A stretch of DNA of 64,000 bases from 2-02-FULL-55-14 sp964473365 (GTDB lineage: Bacteria > Bacteroidota > Ignavibacteria > UBA10030): assembly GCA_964473365.1 (NCBI GenBank), contig CAYYOV010000003.1:62001-126000 (forward strand), given 5' to 3'. The notes below the pieces were generated by a model. That model ran no database searches and had not been told where the DNA came from. It saw nothing but the letters and a program-made list of their open reading frames with translations. Within the stretch, counting starts at the first letter, position 1. Each line of letters begins with the position of its first letter. The position numbers and the translations under genes were made by a program. This document shows positions 17,979-27,347 of the stretch, piece by piece.

Positions 17979-18896
17979 TCAACGTTCGTCTGGCGTTGCG
18001 AGACGATACTGCAGAATGGGTCTCGACACCGCCTCGCGCCAATGCACGACGTCGGTGATCGTCTGTCCCATCAGATCTTCCAGGAACGACTTCCGCCTGC
18101 GTTCCCGCACAGTCCGGGGCGCCCCTTTGATCTCGCCGAGCGTACCGGCCAATGCGATCGCGTCCTCATACGTGCCGAGCGTATCGACGAATCCCCATCG
18201 AACAGCCTGGCGTCCCGTGAAGACCCGACCGTCGGCGTACTTCTTCACGAGCTTCAGGTCCAATTTGCGCTCAGTCGCGACAACATTGACGAACTGATCA
18301 TAGACGTCGCCGACGAGTTCAGCAAAATACGCCCGTTCTTGCGGCGTGGTCTTCCGGAACGGCGAGCCGATATCCTTGAGCTCACCGGATTTGAAGGTCG
18401 AGGATTCAACGCCGAGCTTCTTGAACAACTCTTCGAAATGCAGGAACTGAAAGATAACGCCGATGCTGCCGGTCAATGTCCCCGGGTTCGCCATGATTCT
18501 ATTGGCGCCGCAAGCCACGTAGTATCCACCGCTCGCAGCGACAGACCCCATCGAAACGACCACAGGCTTGCCGCTCTCACGCGTCTTCTTGACCTCTTCG
18601 TAGATCTCCTGGCTGGCCGAGACACCACCGCCAGGTGAGTCGATACGGAAGACGATGGCCTTAACCGACGATGTCTCGCGATATTTGCGAAACTGTCGGA
18701 CGGTCTCTTCGGACGACATGATCGGCTCGGTGAGTTCGATCAAGGCGACTTTGCCACCGCTCCCAGACGCCACGGTCTCTTCCTCGGTCTCTCCACCTGA
18801 GAGCATGGCCACCACGGTCAGCACAAAGAGCGCGGCAAGGGCGACCAGAACGGTCACAATGCCTATCACCCATTTGCCAGTTGTGCTGAGTGCCAT
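17979..18896 (-). CDS. sppA: Signal peptide peptidase SppA, short form
   Basis: Membrane serine protease that degrades cleaved signal peptides. At 305 residues it is the single-domain form typical of Bacillus-like SppA rather than the double-length E. coli enzyme. One N-terminal membrane anchor lies at about 9-31. The nucleophile is likely Ser122 in GSVAASGGYY, and the general base a lysine in TFKSGELKDIGSP (Lys169 or Lys174). The conserved RIDSPGG motif (84-90) and TGSIGVI (142-148) frame the active site. It lies 67 bases upstream of HU. Confidence 0.9.
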   Translation of the reverse strand: MALSTTGKWVIGIVTVLVALAALFVLTVVAMLSGGETEEETVASGSGGKVALIELTEPIMSSEETVRQFRKYRETSSVKAIVFRIDSPGGGVSASQEIYEEVKKTRESGKPVVVSMGSVAASGGYYVACGANRIMANPGTLTGSIGVIFQFLHFEELFKKLGVESSTFKSGELKDIGSPFRKTTPQERAYFAELVGDVYDQFVNVVATERKLDLKLVKKYADGRVFTGRQAVRWGFVDTLGTYEDAIALAGTLGEIKGAPRTVRERRRKSFLEDLMGQTITDVVHWREAVSRPILQYRLATPDER

Positions 18897-18954
18897 GGTC
18901 GTTCTAAGTCATTGATATAACACAAATTATAGGCAAAGACCAAAGCAAAGTCAA

Positions 18955-18985
18955 CAAAAAACCCCCGAACTCGTGGTCCGGGGGT
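18955..18985 (-). terminator. Intrinsic terminator of trxB
   Basis: Seven-base GC arms (18961-18967 and 18979-18985) followed on the minus strand by six T residues. It lies 24 bases beyond the trxB stop codon. Confidence 0.85.
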
Positions 18986-19009
18986 CGAGAGAAAGCATTG
19001 ATGGGCAGG

Positions 19010-19954
19010 CTATTGGTGGTGGGACAGGAACCGTTCAGCGTCAATGGCCGCCTGGCATCCTGATCCCGCCGCCGTCACCGCTTGACGATATGTCGGGTCG
19101 GCGACATCTCCCGCGGCAAAGACACCCGGGATGTTCGTGGCCGTCGAACGACCCTTCGTGAGGAGGTATCCGACCTCATCAGCATCGAGCTGTCCCTGGA
19201 ACAGCGACGTATTGGGCTGGTGCCCGATGGCAATGAAAAGTCCGTCGCACGGAAAATCAGTCAAAGCACCGGTCTTGAGGTTCTTCAGCCTCAATCCTGT
19301 TAATTTCTTGTGACCGTTCTCGGTCGTTCCCAGGACCTCATCGACCGTCGTATCCCAGATGAATTCGATCTTCGGGTTCTTGCGCGTGCGTTCTTGCATG
19401 ACCTTCGAAGCCCGAAGCGAGTCCCTCCTGTGAATGACCGTGACCTTGGCGGCGTGCTTTGTGAGATAGTCGGCCTCTTCCATCGCGGTGTCACCGCCAC
19501 CGATGACCACCACATGTTGGTTCTTGAAAAAGAACCCGTCGCAGGTTGCGCAGGCAGAGACACCGTACCCCATGAAGTCCTGCTCCGACGGCAAGCCCAG
19601 CAGCTTGGCTGTCGCACCTGTTGCTACGATCAGGGCATCGGCAAAATACGTCTCCCCATCCGCCTCAAGCTTGAACGGGCGTTTGGACAGGTCCACGGCA
19701 TCCACTGTCTTGTAGATCGAGGTGGCACCGAACCGGTGCGCCTGCTTCCGAAATTGTTCCATCATGTCGGGTCCCATCAACCCGTCCGGAAATCCGGGAT
19801 AGTTCTCGACCTCGGTCGTGATCGTCAATTGGCCGCCCGGCTGATGTCCCTCAAAGATCACAGGGCTCAGGTTGGCACGTCCGGCATACAGTGCTGCCGT
19901 GAAGCCGGCCGGGCCGGACCCAATAATGACGAGCTTGTGATGATTGTCAGCCAT
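19010..19954 (-). CDS. trxB: Thioredoxin-disulfide reductase
   Basis: Flavoenzyme that reduces thioredoxin with NADPH, 314 residues, standard for the low-molecular-weight bacterial enzyme. FAD binding is shown by GSGPAG (12-17) and the C-terminal GVFAAGDV; NADPH binding by GGGDTAMEEA. The redox-active pair is Cys135 and Cys138 in ACATCDG. A GAGGA ribosome-binding site precedes the ATG. It has its own terminator downstream and is separated from queG by 125 bases, so it is probably transcribed alone. Confidence 0.95.
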   Translation of the reverse strand: MADNHHKLVIIGSGPAGFTAALYAGRANLSPVIFEGHQPGGQLTITTEVENYPGFPDGLMGPDMMEQFRKQAHRFGATSIYKTVDAVDLSKRPFKLEADGETYFADALIVATGATAKLLGLPSEQDFMGYGVSACATCDGFFFKNQHVVVIGGGDTAMEEADYLTKHAAKVTVIHRRDSLRASKVMQERTRKNPKIEFIWDTTVDEVLGTTENGHKKLTGLRLKNLKTGALTDFPCDGLFIAIGHQPNTSLFQGQLDADEVGYLLTKGRSTATNIPGVFAAGDVADPTYRQAVTAAGSGCQAAIDAERFLSHHQ

Positions 19955-20079
19955 AGCGTTCCTCGAGCGTCCTCAGCGGGATGGTGCGATGATCAATGCA
20001 AGATCGCCGGTTCCATGGCAGCCATAGACCTGAAGCGAAGCCCCATTCCTCATGGCAAGCCCTTCCTCGGCGAATTCTC

Positions 20080-21027
20080 TTATGTATGATGCCTTGTTTT
20101 CTTCAACGATTCAAGGTTTGTACGAACATTGCGCATGAAGCCAGCGTGCTTCGGACGAGTAATCGGAGAGCCTTTGAATCGTTCGGAAAACTCCTCTTCG
20201 GTCATTTCAGCCAGGTCCTTCAGAAGCGGGGCGACAAGACCAGGCCGTGGTAGAAATCCATCCTCGTCCGTCGGTTGCTCAAACCGGTTCCATGGACAGA
20301 CGTCCTGGCAGATGTCGCATCCATAGACCCAGCCACCCAGTTCATCGGACTGCGGCTCCGGGATGGCGGTTCGATGTTCGATCGTCAGATATGAGATACA
20401 CCGGGACGCATCGAGGACGTAGGGTTCCGGAAAAGCCTTCGTCGGGCAGGCATCCAGGCACGCTCTGCACGTGCCGCAGTGGTCCACCGCAGGTTCATCG
20501 GGGTCCAGGGAAGCGGTCGTCAGCAGCGATCCCAAAAAGACCCACGAGCCAGCCTGTCGAGTAATGACATTCGTGTGTTTCCCGACCCAGCCAATTCCCG
20601 ATCGTGCCGCCCAAGCCTTCTCCATGACCGGGCCGGTATCAACGTAGGCTCTCGTTACTGCCCCCGGAACTTCCCGCCGGATGAATTCGGCGAGTTGTTC
20701 GACCTTCCGAAGGACGATGTCATGATAGTCGTCCCCCCAGGCATACCGTGAGACCTTCGCCGTATCTGTCGATTCGGAGTGGCGGAATGGCGTGAAGTAG
20801 TTGACGGCAACGATGACGACCGATCGCACGGACGGGACCACGCGCATTGGATCGATCCGTTCGGCCGCGCGTCGGGCCATCCAACCCATGGACGCATGAT
20901 ATCCGCGGTCCAACCACTCCCGAAGCCGGTCGCCCTCGGGCGTCAACGACGCGGCAGGGGCTATGCCGATGCCAATACAGCCGATGCGATGCGCTTCCTG
21001 CTTCAGGCGAGCGGTCAGCGTGGCCAT
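20080..21027 (-). CDS. queG: Epoxyqueuosine reductase
   Basis: Cobalamin-dependent reductase that converts epoxyqueuosine to queuosine in tRNA, the last step of the pathway. Asp130 in YVDTGPVMEKAWA is the likely proton donor. Two [4Fe-4S] clusters are supported by Cys184, Cys187, Cys190 and Cys194, and by Cys210, Cys237, Cys240 and Cys244. At 315 residues it lacks the C-terminal HEAT-like repeats found in longer QueG proteins, a known shorter form. It lies 3 bases after the Rieske gene. The tgt gene of the same pathway is in this window at 47963-49093. Confidence 0.9.
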   Translation of the reverse strand: MATLTARLKQEAHRIGCIGIGIAPAASLTPEGDRLREWLDRGYHASMGWMARRAAERIDPMRVVPSVRSVVIVAVNYFTPFRHSESTDTAKVSRYAWGDDYHDIVLRKVEQLAEFIRREVPGAVTRAYVDTGPVMEKAWAARSGIGWVGKHTNVITRQAGSWVFLGSLLTTASLDPDEPAVDHCGTCRACLDACPTKAFPEPYVLDASRCISYLTIEHRTAIPEPQSDELGGWVYGCDICQDVCPWNRFEQPTDEDGFLPRPGLVAPLLKDLAEMTEEEFSERFKGSPITRPKHAGFMRNVRTNLESLKKTRHHT

Positions 21028-21030
21028 CGG

Positions 21031-21369
21031 TCAGAACGCCGGAAACTTCGGCACGGGGACCGGTCCGGCCCACACCATCCCGTCGACCACCCGCGACGGA
21101 ACGATCGTCAGCCGCCCTGCGCCATCTCTGCATCGACCATCCTCGAGGTCGAACGTGCGGCCATGAAGCGGGCAGGTCAGCGCACCGTCCGCCAGGGTTC
21201 CCTCGTGCAGCATCGCTGCCTGCTGGTGTGGACAGCGATTCACGACCACGACGGAACCCTTCGGGGTCGACGCCACGACGACCGATCCGCCGTCGAGCTC
21301 CGCCGCAATGAGCGGATTCCGCCGCAGCTGTTCCACCGTGACAAGAGCCGACATGCCCTCGGGCATCAT
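21031..21369 (-). CDS. Small Rieske [2Fe-2S] ferredoxin-like protein
   Basis: A 112-residue soluble Rieske protein. The two cluster-binding boxes are CPHQQ (Cys46, His48) and CPLHG (Cys66, His69), 17 residues apart as in small NirD-like and dioxygenase-type ferredoxins. There is no catalytic domain and no signal or membrane anchor, so it should act as an electron carrier in the cytoplasm. The redox partner is not evident. Its start overlaps the stop of the MBL gene (ATGATG with TGA), and queG follows 3 bases later, so the three genes are coupled. Confidence 0.85.
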   Translation of the reverse strand: MMPEGMSALVTVEQLRRNPLIAAELDGGSVVVASTPKGSVVVVNRCPHQQAAMLHEGTLADGALTCPLHGRTFDLEDGRCRDGAGRLTIVPSRVVDGMVWAGPVPVPKFPAF

Positions 21370-22211
21370 TCGATCCTCAGCGTGCGGTCGACCACGTAGC
21401 CCTTTTCTGTCGAGCGGAGCGTGACCGCGTGGACGTTGGGGTCATGCTGGAGAAACAAGATCCACCCTTCGTCACACGCACGCGGCAAGAGCCGCTTCTT
21501 TTCTTCGAGGGTCACGAGCGGCCGAAGGTCGTACCCCATGATGTACGCATAGGGAATGTGCGACGCCGTCGGGACGAGGTCGCAGCAGAAGAGCATGGTC
21601 GTCTTCCCGTCGGAGATCTTCGGCAGTTGTTGCGCGGTCGTATGACCGTTGCAGACGATCATCTCGATGCCGGGGAACACTTCCCGCTGTCCGTCGATCA
21701 ATTCGAGCACGCCAGCTTCCCAGAGCGGCATATAGTCGTCCGGCATGAATGACGCACGGTCTCGATCTGTCGGTTGTTTGGACCATTCCCAGTGATCGCG
21801 CTGGACGTAGAAGGTCGCGTTCGGGAATGACGGGACCACGCGCCCCTGTCGGCGCGTCGTCGATCCGCCGGCGTGATCGAAATGCAGATGGGTTAGGATG
21901 ACGTCAGTCACGTCCTCTGGCCGCACACCGCACGCCTTCAGCGAACGGTGCAGGTCGCTTTCGGTCACGTCGAGCCGGTAGATCTCCTTGAGCTTGTCGT
22001 TCCACTTGTCTCCATTGCCGTTGTCGACGAGGATGGTGCGCCCGTCGCCCCGGATCAGAAGGCTGCGGGCCGCCAGCTGGATGCGTTGTCGCTCATCAGG
22101 AGGATTGGTGCGCGACCAGAACACCCAGGGCACAATACCGAACATCGCGCCGCCGTCGAGTGAGAAGCGTCCGGTCTCGAGAGCCGTGATCGTATAGGGT
22201 CCGATGGTCAT
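21366..22211 (-). CDS. Metallo-beta-lactamase-fold hydrolase
   Basis: A 281-residue cytosolic hydrolase with the HxHxDH zinc motif intact at 108-113 (HLHFDH), plus downstream ligands in NGHT (a candidate His) and CCDLVPTASH. The overall pattern (NPPDER insertion, LTHLHFDHAGG, NATFYVQRDHWEW) is closest to the lactonase-like/quorum-quenching-type MBL group, but the substrate is unknown. It is the first gene of a three-gene run with the Rieske protein and queG. Confidence 0.8.
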   Translation of the reverse strand: MTIGPYTITALETGRFSLDGGAMFGIVPWVFWSRTNPPDERQRIQLAARSLLIRGDGRTILVDNGNGDKWNDKLKEIYRLDVTESDLHRSLKACGVRPEDVTDVILTHLHFDHAGGSTTRRQGRVVPSFPNATFYVQRDHWEWSKQPTDRDRASFMPDDYMPLWEAGVLELIDGQREVFPGIEMIVCNGHTTAQQLPKISDGKTTMLFCCDLVPTASHIPYAYIMGYDLRPLVTLEEKKRLLPRACDEGWILFLQHDPNVHAVTLRSTEKGYVVDRTLRIE

Positions 22212-22226
22212 CGGCGGGCCAGAAAA

Positions 22227-22261
22227 TGAACGAGTCGGCCTATCTGGGACAGGCCGACTCG
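22227..22261 (-). terminator. Intrinsic terminator of the ferredoxin gene
   Basis: Perfect 11-base arms (22231-22241 and 22251-22261) followed by TTCATTTT on the minus strand, 19 bases after the ferredoxin stop codon. The MBL gene begins right behind it. Confidence 0.85.
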
Positions 22262-22280
22262 GTCGTGAGCAGCTATGGAC

Positions 22281-22619
22281 TTACTTCCGGAAGTGCGACG
22301 TGGCCGCGCTGAGTTCGGCGAAGGCGCGGTCCGGGTGCAGCTTCTTCGCCCGGTCCAGCAACACCTCTTCTGATTCAACGTGGTTCGGGTCAGGAACGCA
22401 GCAGTCGACGGGGCAGACCGCTGCACACTGCTCCTGATCAAAGTGGCCGACACACTCGGTGCACTTCTCGGGAACGATATAGTAGAAATCGTTCGAGAGC
22501 GCATCGTGCGTCTGTCCGCCAAGCTCCCACTGCACGCCGCCGGCGTAGATCGCTACGTTGGGGCATTCCGGCTCGCACGCGCCGCAGTTGATGCATTCCT
22601 CAGTGATCATCGTTGCCAT
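22281..22619 (-). CDS. 2[4Fe-4S] ferredoxin, YfhL/Alvin type
   Basis: A 112-residue electron carrier with two cluster motifs. The first is CxxCxxCxxxC (Cys9, Cys12, Cys15, Cys19). The second has the extended spacing of the YfhL/Allochromatium group: Cys53, Cys56, Cys65 and Cys69, with eight residues between the second and third cysteines, followed by PVDCC. The C-terminal helix (about 75-112) is also typical of the group. It lies 22 bases downstream of the DUF309 gene and is followed by a terminator. Confidence 0.9.
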   Translation of the reverse strand: MATMITEECINCGACEPECPNVAIYAGGVQWELGGQTHDALSNDFYYIVPEKCTECVGHFDQEQCAAVCPVDCCVPDPNHVESEEVLLDRAKKLHPDRAFAELSAATSHFRK

Positions 22620-22641
22620 ACATACCTCTCCTCAGAAAGAC

Positions 22642-23025
22642 CTAGGATGGTGAACTCGTCAAGTCGATCGTGATGCGGGGATACAGAGGTGCTCCGAGCG
22701 GAGACGTCTCCTGGGCCAGTCCCTCGATCCAACGACGCACGTCGGCCTGCAGAACGCCCGACTCGATCCGACGGTGGACCTTCGGATAGCGCGAAAGCTT
22801 GTCGCCAGCCTTTCGAAGTTGACTCGCCATGCCCCGCAGATTACCGCTTTGGTGGTGGTAGAAACCAGCCGCCACCTGGATCAGGGCCTGCAGAAAGCTC
22901 CTGTCGGCGTCACGAACCTCGTGCCAGAGGTCTTCCCAGACCTCGTGCGCCTCGAAGAATTCCTGCCGGTTGAAGCGCTCAATGCCCTCTTCGAACCTCT
23001 TGTCCCAACCCAAAAAAGTATACAC
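22642..23025 (-). CDS. DUF309-family protein
   Basis: A 127-residue all-helical protein with the DUF309 signature FNRQEFFEAHEVWEDLWH (19-36), followed by FLQALIQVAAGFYHHQ. The family is found in many bacteria and its function is not established; a metal-binding or nucleic-acid role has been speculated. The only plausible start in this frame is GTG at 23025, since no ATG lies between it and the conserved core. It is likely cotranscribed with the ferredoxin. Confidence 0.75.
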   Translation of the reverse strand: MYTFLGWDKRFEEGIERFNRQEFFEAHEVWEDLWHEVRDADRSFLQALIQVAAGFYHHQSGNLRGMASQLRKAGDKLSRYPKVHRRIESGVLQADVRRWIEGLAQETSPLGAPLYPRITIDLTSSPS

Positions 23026-23136
23026 GATTAACGGCGGAAATGCAATGCGAGAACGGCGAATTCAGGCCAGAATACGAGACCTGCGATACTTTGCAATCAT
23101 CGAACCTGGTCCAAAGCTGCCAGGCAGTCATGAGTA

Positions 23137-23769
23137 CTACAGATACCGATGTTCGACGATCTTGTTCCCTTCGTACACGTAGAGCAAGGGCGCGCCGGTC
23201 GGGATATTGAGTTCGAGGACCTCTTCTTTCGTGAGGTTATCGAGATGCATCACGATGGACCGGAGGCTGTTGCCGTGGGCTGCAACGATCACGTCCTTCC
23301 CGGCCAGCACATCGGGCATGATCTTGCTCTGGAAGTACGGCAACGTCCGTGCAGCCGTGTCCTTGAGGCTCTCGCTGATCCCCTCGGGGTTGAGGTCGGT
23401 CTTGTCCTTTGGGGGTGGGACGTCGTAACTGCGCCGCCAGATCTTCAGCTGCGCTTCACCGTATTGTGCTCCGATCTCGGCCTTGTTCTTTCCCTGCAAC
23501 GCGCCATAGTGCCGTTCGTTCAGGGCCTGGTCACGCTCGATCGGAAGGTCCTTCTGGCCGGTGATGCCAAGGACGATGTCGAGCGTCTTGATCGCCCGCT
23601 GCAGGACCGATGTGTAGCCTTTGTGGAACCGGTATCCCTTGAGCTTTTCACCGGCCGCACGAGCCTCTTGTTCGCCTTTCGGCGAGAGGGGGATGTCCAC
23701 CCATCCGGTGAAGCGGTTCTCGAGATTCCATTGTGATTCGCCGTGGCGCAGCAAGAGCAGTCGGGGCAT
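23137..23769 (-). CDS. gpmA: 2,3-bisphosphoglycerate-dependent phosphoglycerate mutase
   Basis: Glycolytic enzyme interconverting 3- and 2-phosphoglycerate through a phosphohistidine. The RHG motif is at 8-10 (LLLRHGESQWN, His9), followed by NRFTGW, and the second catalytic histidine is in AAHGNSLR. At 210 residues it is slightly shorter than the E. coli enzyme (250). The ATG at 23769 is preceded by a strong GGAGGAA site; an upstream ATG in the same frame would overlap metH and adds no conserved sequence. It follows metH by 13 bases and may be read from the same transcript. Confidence 0.92.
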   Translation of the reverse strand: MPRLLLLRHGESQWNLENRFTGWVDIPLSPKGEQEARAAGEKLKGYRFHKGYTSVLQRAIKTLDIVLGITGQKDLPIERDQALNERHYGALQGKNKAEIGAQYGEAQLKIWRRSYDVPPPKDKTDLNPEGISESLKDTAARTLPYFQSKIMPDVLAGKDVIVAAHGNSLRSIVMHLDNLTKEEVLELNIPTGAPLLYVYEGNKIVEHRYL

Positions 23770-23782
23770 GGTTCCTCCGTCG

Positions 23783-26700
23783 TCAAACGTTGAAGTATCG
23801 GGCTTCGGGGTGATGCACAATGATGGCGCTCGTGGATTGTTCCGGCTCCAGCTGAAATTCCTCGCTGAGCGCGACGTCGATCCGTTCTGGCCTCAGGAGT
23901 TCGAACAGCAGCGCCTGGTCCTCCAAATTCGGGCAGGCAGGGTACCCAAAGGAGTACCGGGCACCCTGATAGCCCTGGCTGAAGAGCCGACGGATCTCGG
24001 GCGCATCCTTGCCGGCGATCCCCAGTTCCTGGCGGATGCGTTGATGCCAGAGTTCCGCCAGCGCTTCGGCGCTCTCCACACTCAATCCGTGAAAGTACAG
24101 GTAGTCCTTGTAGTTATTGTCATCGAACAGCCGGCGTGAGTGGTCCGACGCCTTCCGCCCGACGGTCACCAGATGCATCGGGAGCACATCGATGCGGTTG
24201 GAATCGACGGAGGCAAAGAAGTCGGAGATACAGAGCTGACGATCTTTCAACTGCCGCGGGAACGTGATGCGTCCGCGGACCGCATGTGTAGAAGGCGACT
24301 CGCCTTCAGCGGGCGGTTCGTAGATCACGAGATCGTTGCCGTCCGATTGGCACGGGAAATATCCGTACACCACCTTCGGTTCCAGCAGCCCTTTTTCGCG
24401 CACCTCGTCCTTCAGGGCCCGATATTCTGGCATCACCTTTTCGCGCAAGATCGTGTCGTACGCCTCCTGCGTCAGCTTTCCCTTCACGATGCGCCACTGG
24501 CCCCGGATGAGCGCGACGTCGTTAATGTATTGGTAGACCGTCTCCACGGGTATTTCGGTCACAACCTTCGAACCCCAGAACGGTGGAGTCGGGATCGGCA
24601 CGTCACGCGACACGGATGAACGGAGAGGCATGGCTGTATTCCCCTCCGCTTCCGCCATGGCGATCTTGGCCTCCGAACCGGTCAGAGCGGGTTCATCGTC
24701 GGAGGCGGCCGAGGTGGTCGCGGGGTCAGCCGTCGGGAGCGAGCCCGTGATGATCTGCTCCATCAGCCGAAGGCCATCGAAGGCATCGTTCGCATAGAGG
24801 ACGGGACCTTTCGCGACCGCGCGGAGGTCCTGTTCGACGTAGCGCCGCGTCAATGCCGCGCCGCCCAGGATGACTGGCGTAGCAAGCCCGCGTTCCGCCA
24901 TCACTTCGAGGTTCTCCTTCATCACCAGGGTCGACTTCACCAATAATCCGCTCATGCCGATGGCGTCGGCCCGATGTTCTTCGGCCGCGTGTAGCATGGT
25001 CTCCACAGGGGTCTTGATGCCCAGATTGACGACCTTGAAGCCGTTGTTCGTGAGGATGATGTCGACGAGGTTCTTCCCGATGTCGTGCACGTCTCCCTTG
25101 ACCGTGGCGATGACCATCGTGCCTTTCGCACGTCCGTCCTTCTTCTCCATGTGCGGTTCCAGGTACGCAACCGCGGCCTTCATGACCTCGGCCGACTGAA
25201 GCACGAACGGCAACTGCATCTGGCCTGACCCAAAGAGATCCCCGACCACCTTCATCCCCCCAAGCAGGACGTCATTGATGATCGAAAGGGCCTGTCGGGT
25301 CTTCAATGCTTCGTCCAAGTCGGGCTGGAGACCCACGCGATCCCCATCGATGATCCGTCGCTGGAGCCGTTCCTCGATGGTACCGGCCGGACCGGCAACG
25401 GAGGCTCGTTCCTGCTTGGCGCCGGCATAGTGATTCATCAGCTCGGTCAACGGGTCGGAGGCCACGGTTCGATCGGCTCCCGTTCCCGTGAAGGTGCGCT
25501 CGTCAAAGACGAGCCGACGACAGTATTCGTGTGCCTGGGGGTCGAGCTTGTACAGCGGGATGATCTTCGATGCGTGGACGATCGCCATGTCGAGCCCTGC
25601 CTCGACGGCGGCGTGGAGGAAGACCGAGTTCAACGCCGCCCGGGAAGCCGGCGCCAATCCGAACGAAATATTGCTCACGCCGAGGATCGTATGGACCCCG
25701 GGAAGCTCATGCTTGATCCTCCGGATGGCCTCGATCGTCTCGATGCCCGCCCTCCGGAATTCCTCGTCGCCCGAGCCAAGCGTGAACGTGAGCGTATCGA
25801 AGATGATGTCGTGTGGACGCATGCCATGCTTGCCGACGGCCAGGTCGTAGATCCGACGTGCAATGGCCAGCTTCGCGTCCGCCGTCTTGGCCATGCCCTT
25901 CTCATCGATCGTCAGGGCGATGACCGCCGCGCCGTACTGCTTGCAGATGCGGACGATCCGTTCGAGCCGTTCTTCACCGTCCTCGAGATTGATGGAATTC
26001 ACGACCGCCTTGCCCGCGATCCGCTGCAACGACTCCTCGATCACCGGCGGTTCCGTGGAATCAATGACGAGCGGGACCGTGATCTGCTGATTGAACCGTG
26101 AAATGACCTGCGCAGCATCCGCGATCTCATTGCGGCCGACGTATGCGACGCAGACGTCCAGCAGGTGCACCTGTTCACGCACCTGCTCCTTCCCCATTGC
26201 CACGATCCCTTCCCAGTCCTCCTTCGCCAGCAGATCCCGGAACAGCTTGCTGCCGTTGGCGTTCGTCCGCTCGCCGACGAGCGTGGGCGGATTATCCACT
26301 TTGAACGGGGACGCCTGATAGAGGCTTGAAGCGGCGGGAACGAACTGCGGCGTGCGGACCTTCGGCGTCAGACCTTCGACGGCCCTGACGAGCTGACGGA
26401 TGTGCTCCTGCGTTGTGCCGCAGCATCCGCCGACGATCGATACTCCCAGGTCTTTCACGAAGTGCGACATAGACCGGACGAGCTCTTCGGGCGTCAGCTT
26501 GTAGTGGGCGTGACCACCGATGTTCTCCGGAATACCCGCATTGGGCATGACAAAGATCGGCAGCGGCGAAACATCCGAAAGCGTCCGGATGTGCTCGGAC
26601 ATCTCCTGCGGCCCCGTTGCGCAATTCAGCCCAAAGACGTCGACATCGAACGGTTCGATCGCAGTGAGCGCGGCCGTGATCTCCGTTCCCAACAGCATTG

Positions 26701-27295
26701 TGCCCATCGATTCGATCGTCACGGAGACGATGATCGGGACTCGTCGACGGATATCCGCAAAATATCGTTGGGCACCGTGAAGAGCCGCCTTTGCCTGCAG
26801 GACATCCTGGACCGTTTCGATGCACAGCAGGTCAACGCCCCCTTCGACAAGTCCACGCGTCTGCACGTAGTAGCCGTCAGACATGTCCTTGAACGAGATG
26901 TGTCCGAGCGACGGGAGCTTGGTCGTAGGGCCCATCGAACCGGCAACGAATCGGGGGTGAGCGGATGTTGCGAACGACGAGGCGATCTGGCGGGCGATCT
27001 GCGCGGACCTTCTGTTCAGCTCCTCCGCACGGTCCTGGAGCCCATATTCGGCCAGCACGATATTCGTCGACCCGAACGAATTGGTCTCGATGACATCGCA
27101 ACCGGCCTCGAGGTAGTCGGAATGGACGCGTTCGACGGCGGACGGCTTGGAGACGACGAGATACTCGTTGCAGCCGGCCAGCGCTTCACCGCCAAAATCA
27201 TCGGCCGTGAGGTTCTGTCCCTGCAAATGCGTACCTGTGGCCCCGTCAAAGACGAGGACTTTGTCCCGAAGCCGCGATAGGAACTGAGATGTCAT
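23783..27295 (-). CDS. metH: Cobalamin-dependent methionine synthase
   Basis: Transfers the methyl group of 5-methyltetrahydrofolate to homocysteine via methylcobalamin. The 1170 residues contain all four modules: homocysteine domain with zinc ligands Cys225, Cys291 and Cys292 (GGCCGT); pterin domain (about 330-600); cap plus cobalamin domain with the axial His737 in DVHDIG; and the SAM-binding activation domain (about 920-1170) with RYSFGYPACPN. The length is normal for full MetH. The ATG is 33 bases after the hairpin of a terminator (27322-27347), so expression is likely controlled by readthrough of the leader. Confidence 0.97.
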   Translation of the reverse strand: MTSQFLSRLRDKVLVFDGATGTHLQGQNLTADDFGGEALAGCNEYLVVSKPSAVERVHSDYLEAGCDVIETNSFGSTNIVLAEYGLQDRAEELNRRSAQIARQIASSFATSAHPRFVAGSMGPTTKLPSLGHISFKDMSDGYYVQTRGLVEGGVDLLCIETVQDVLQAKAALHGAQRYFADIRRRVPIIVSVTIESMGTMLLGTEITAALTAIEPFDVDVFGLNCATGPQEMSEHIRTLSDVSPLPIFVMPNAGIPENIGGHAHYKLTPEELVRSMSHFVKDLGVSIVGGCCGTTQEHIRQLVRAVEGLTPKVRTPQFVPAASSLYQASPFKVDNPPTLVGERTNANGSKLFRDLLAKEDWEGIVAMGKEQVREQVHLLDVCVAYVGRNEIADAAQVISRFNQQITVPLVIDSTEPPVIEESLQRIAGKAVVNSINLEDGEERLERIVRICKQYGAAVIALTIDEKGMAKTADAKLAIARRIYDLAVGKHGMRPHDIIFDTLTFTLGSGDEEFRRAGIETIEAIRRIKHELPGVHTILGVSNISFGLAPASRAALNSVFLHAAVEAGLDMAIVHASKIIPLYKLDPQAHEYCRRLVFDERTFTGTGADRTVASDPLTELMNHYAGAKQERASVAGPAGTIEERLQRRIIDGDRVGLQPDLDEALKTRQALSIINDVLLGGMKVVGDLFGSGQMQLPFVLQSAEVMKAAVAYLEPHMEKKDGRAKGTMVIATVKGDVHDIGKNLVDIILTNNGFKVVNLGIKTPVETMLHAAEEHRADAIGMSGLLVKSTLVMKENLEVMAERGLATPVILGGAALTRRYVEQDLRAVAKGPVLYANDAFDGLRLMEQIITGSLPTADPATTSAASDDEPALTGSEAKIAMAEAEGNTAMPLRSSVSRDVPIPTPPFWGSKVVTEIPVETVYQYINDVALIRGQWRIVKGKLTQEAYDTILREKVMPEYRALKDEVREKGLLEPKVVYGYFPCQSDGNDLVIYEPPAEGESPSTHAVRGRITFPRQLKDRQLCISDFFASVDSNRIDVLPMHLVTVGRKASDHSRRLFDDNNYKDYLYFHGLSVESAEALAELWHQRIRQELGIAGKDAPEIRRLFSQGYQGARYSFGYPACPNLEDQALLFELLRPERIDVALSEEFQLEPEQSTSAIIVHHPEARYFNV

Positions 27296-27321
27296 GAATG
27301 CGTTCTGGATCGTTGAGAAAT

Positions 27322-27347
27322 GAAAAACCCCGACACGTGCGTCGGGG
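27322..27347 (-). terminator. Terminator hairpin between adh and metH
   Basis: Arms 27328-27334 and 27341-27347 (seven GC-rich pairs, six-base loop) followed by five T residues on the minus strand. It is 148 bases beyond the alcohol dehydrogenase stop and 27 bases before the metH start codon. Confidence 0.85.
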
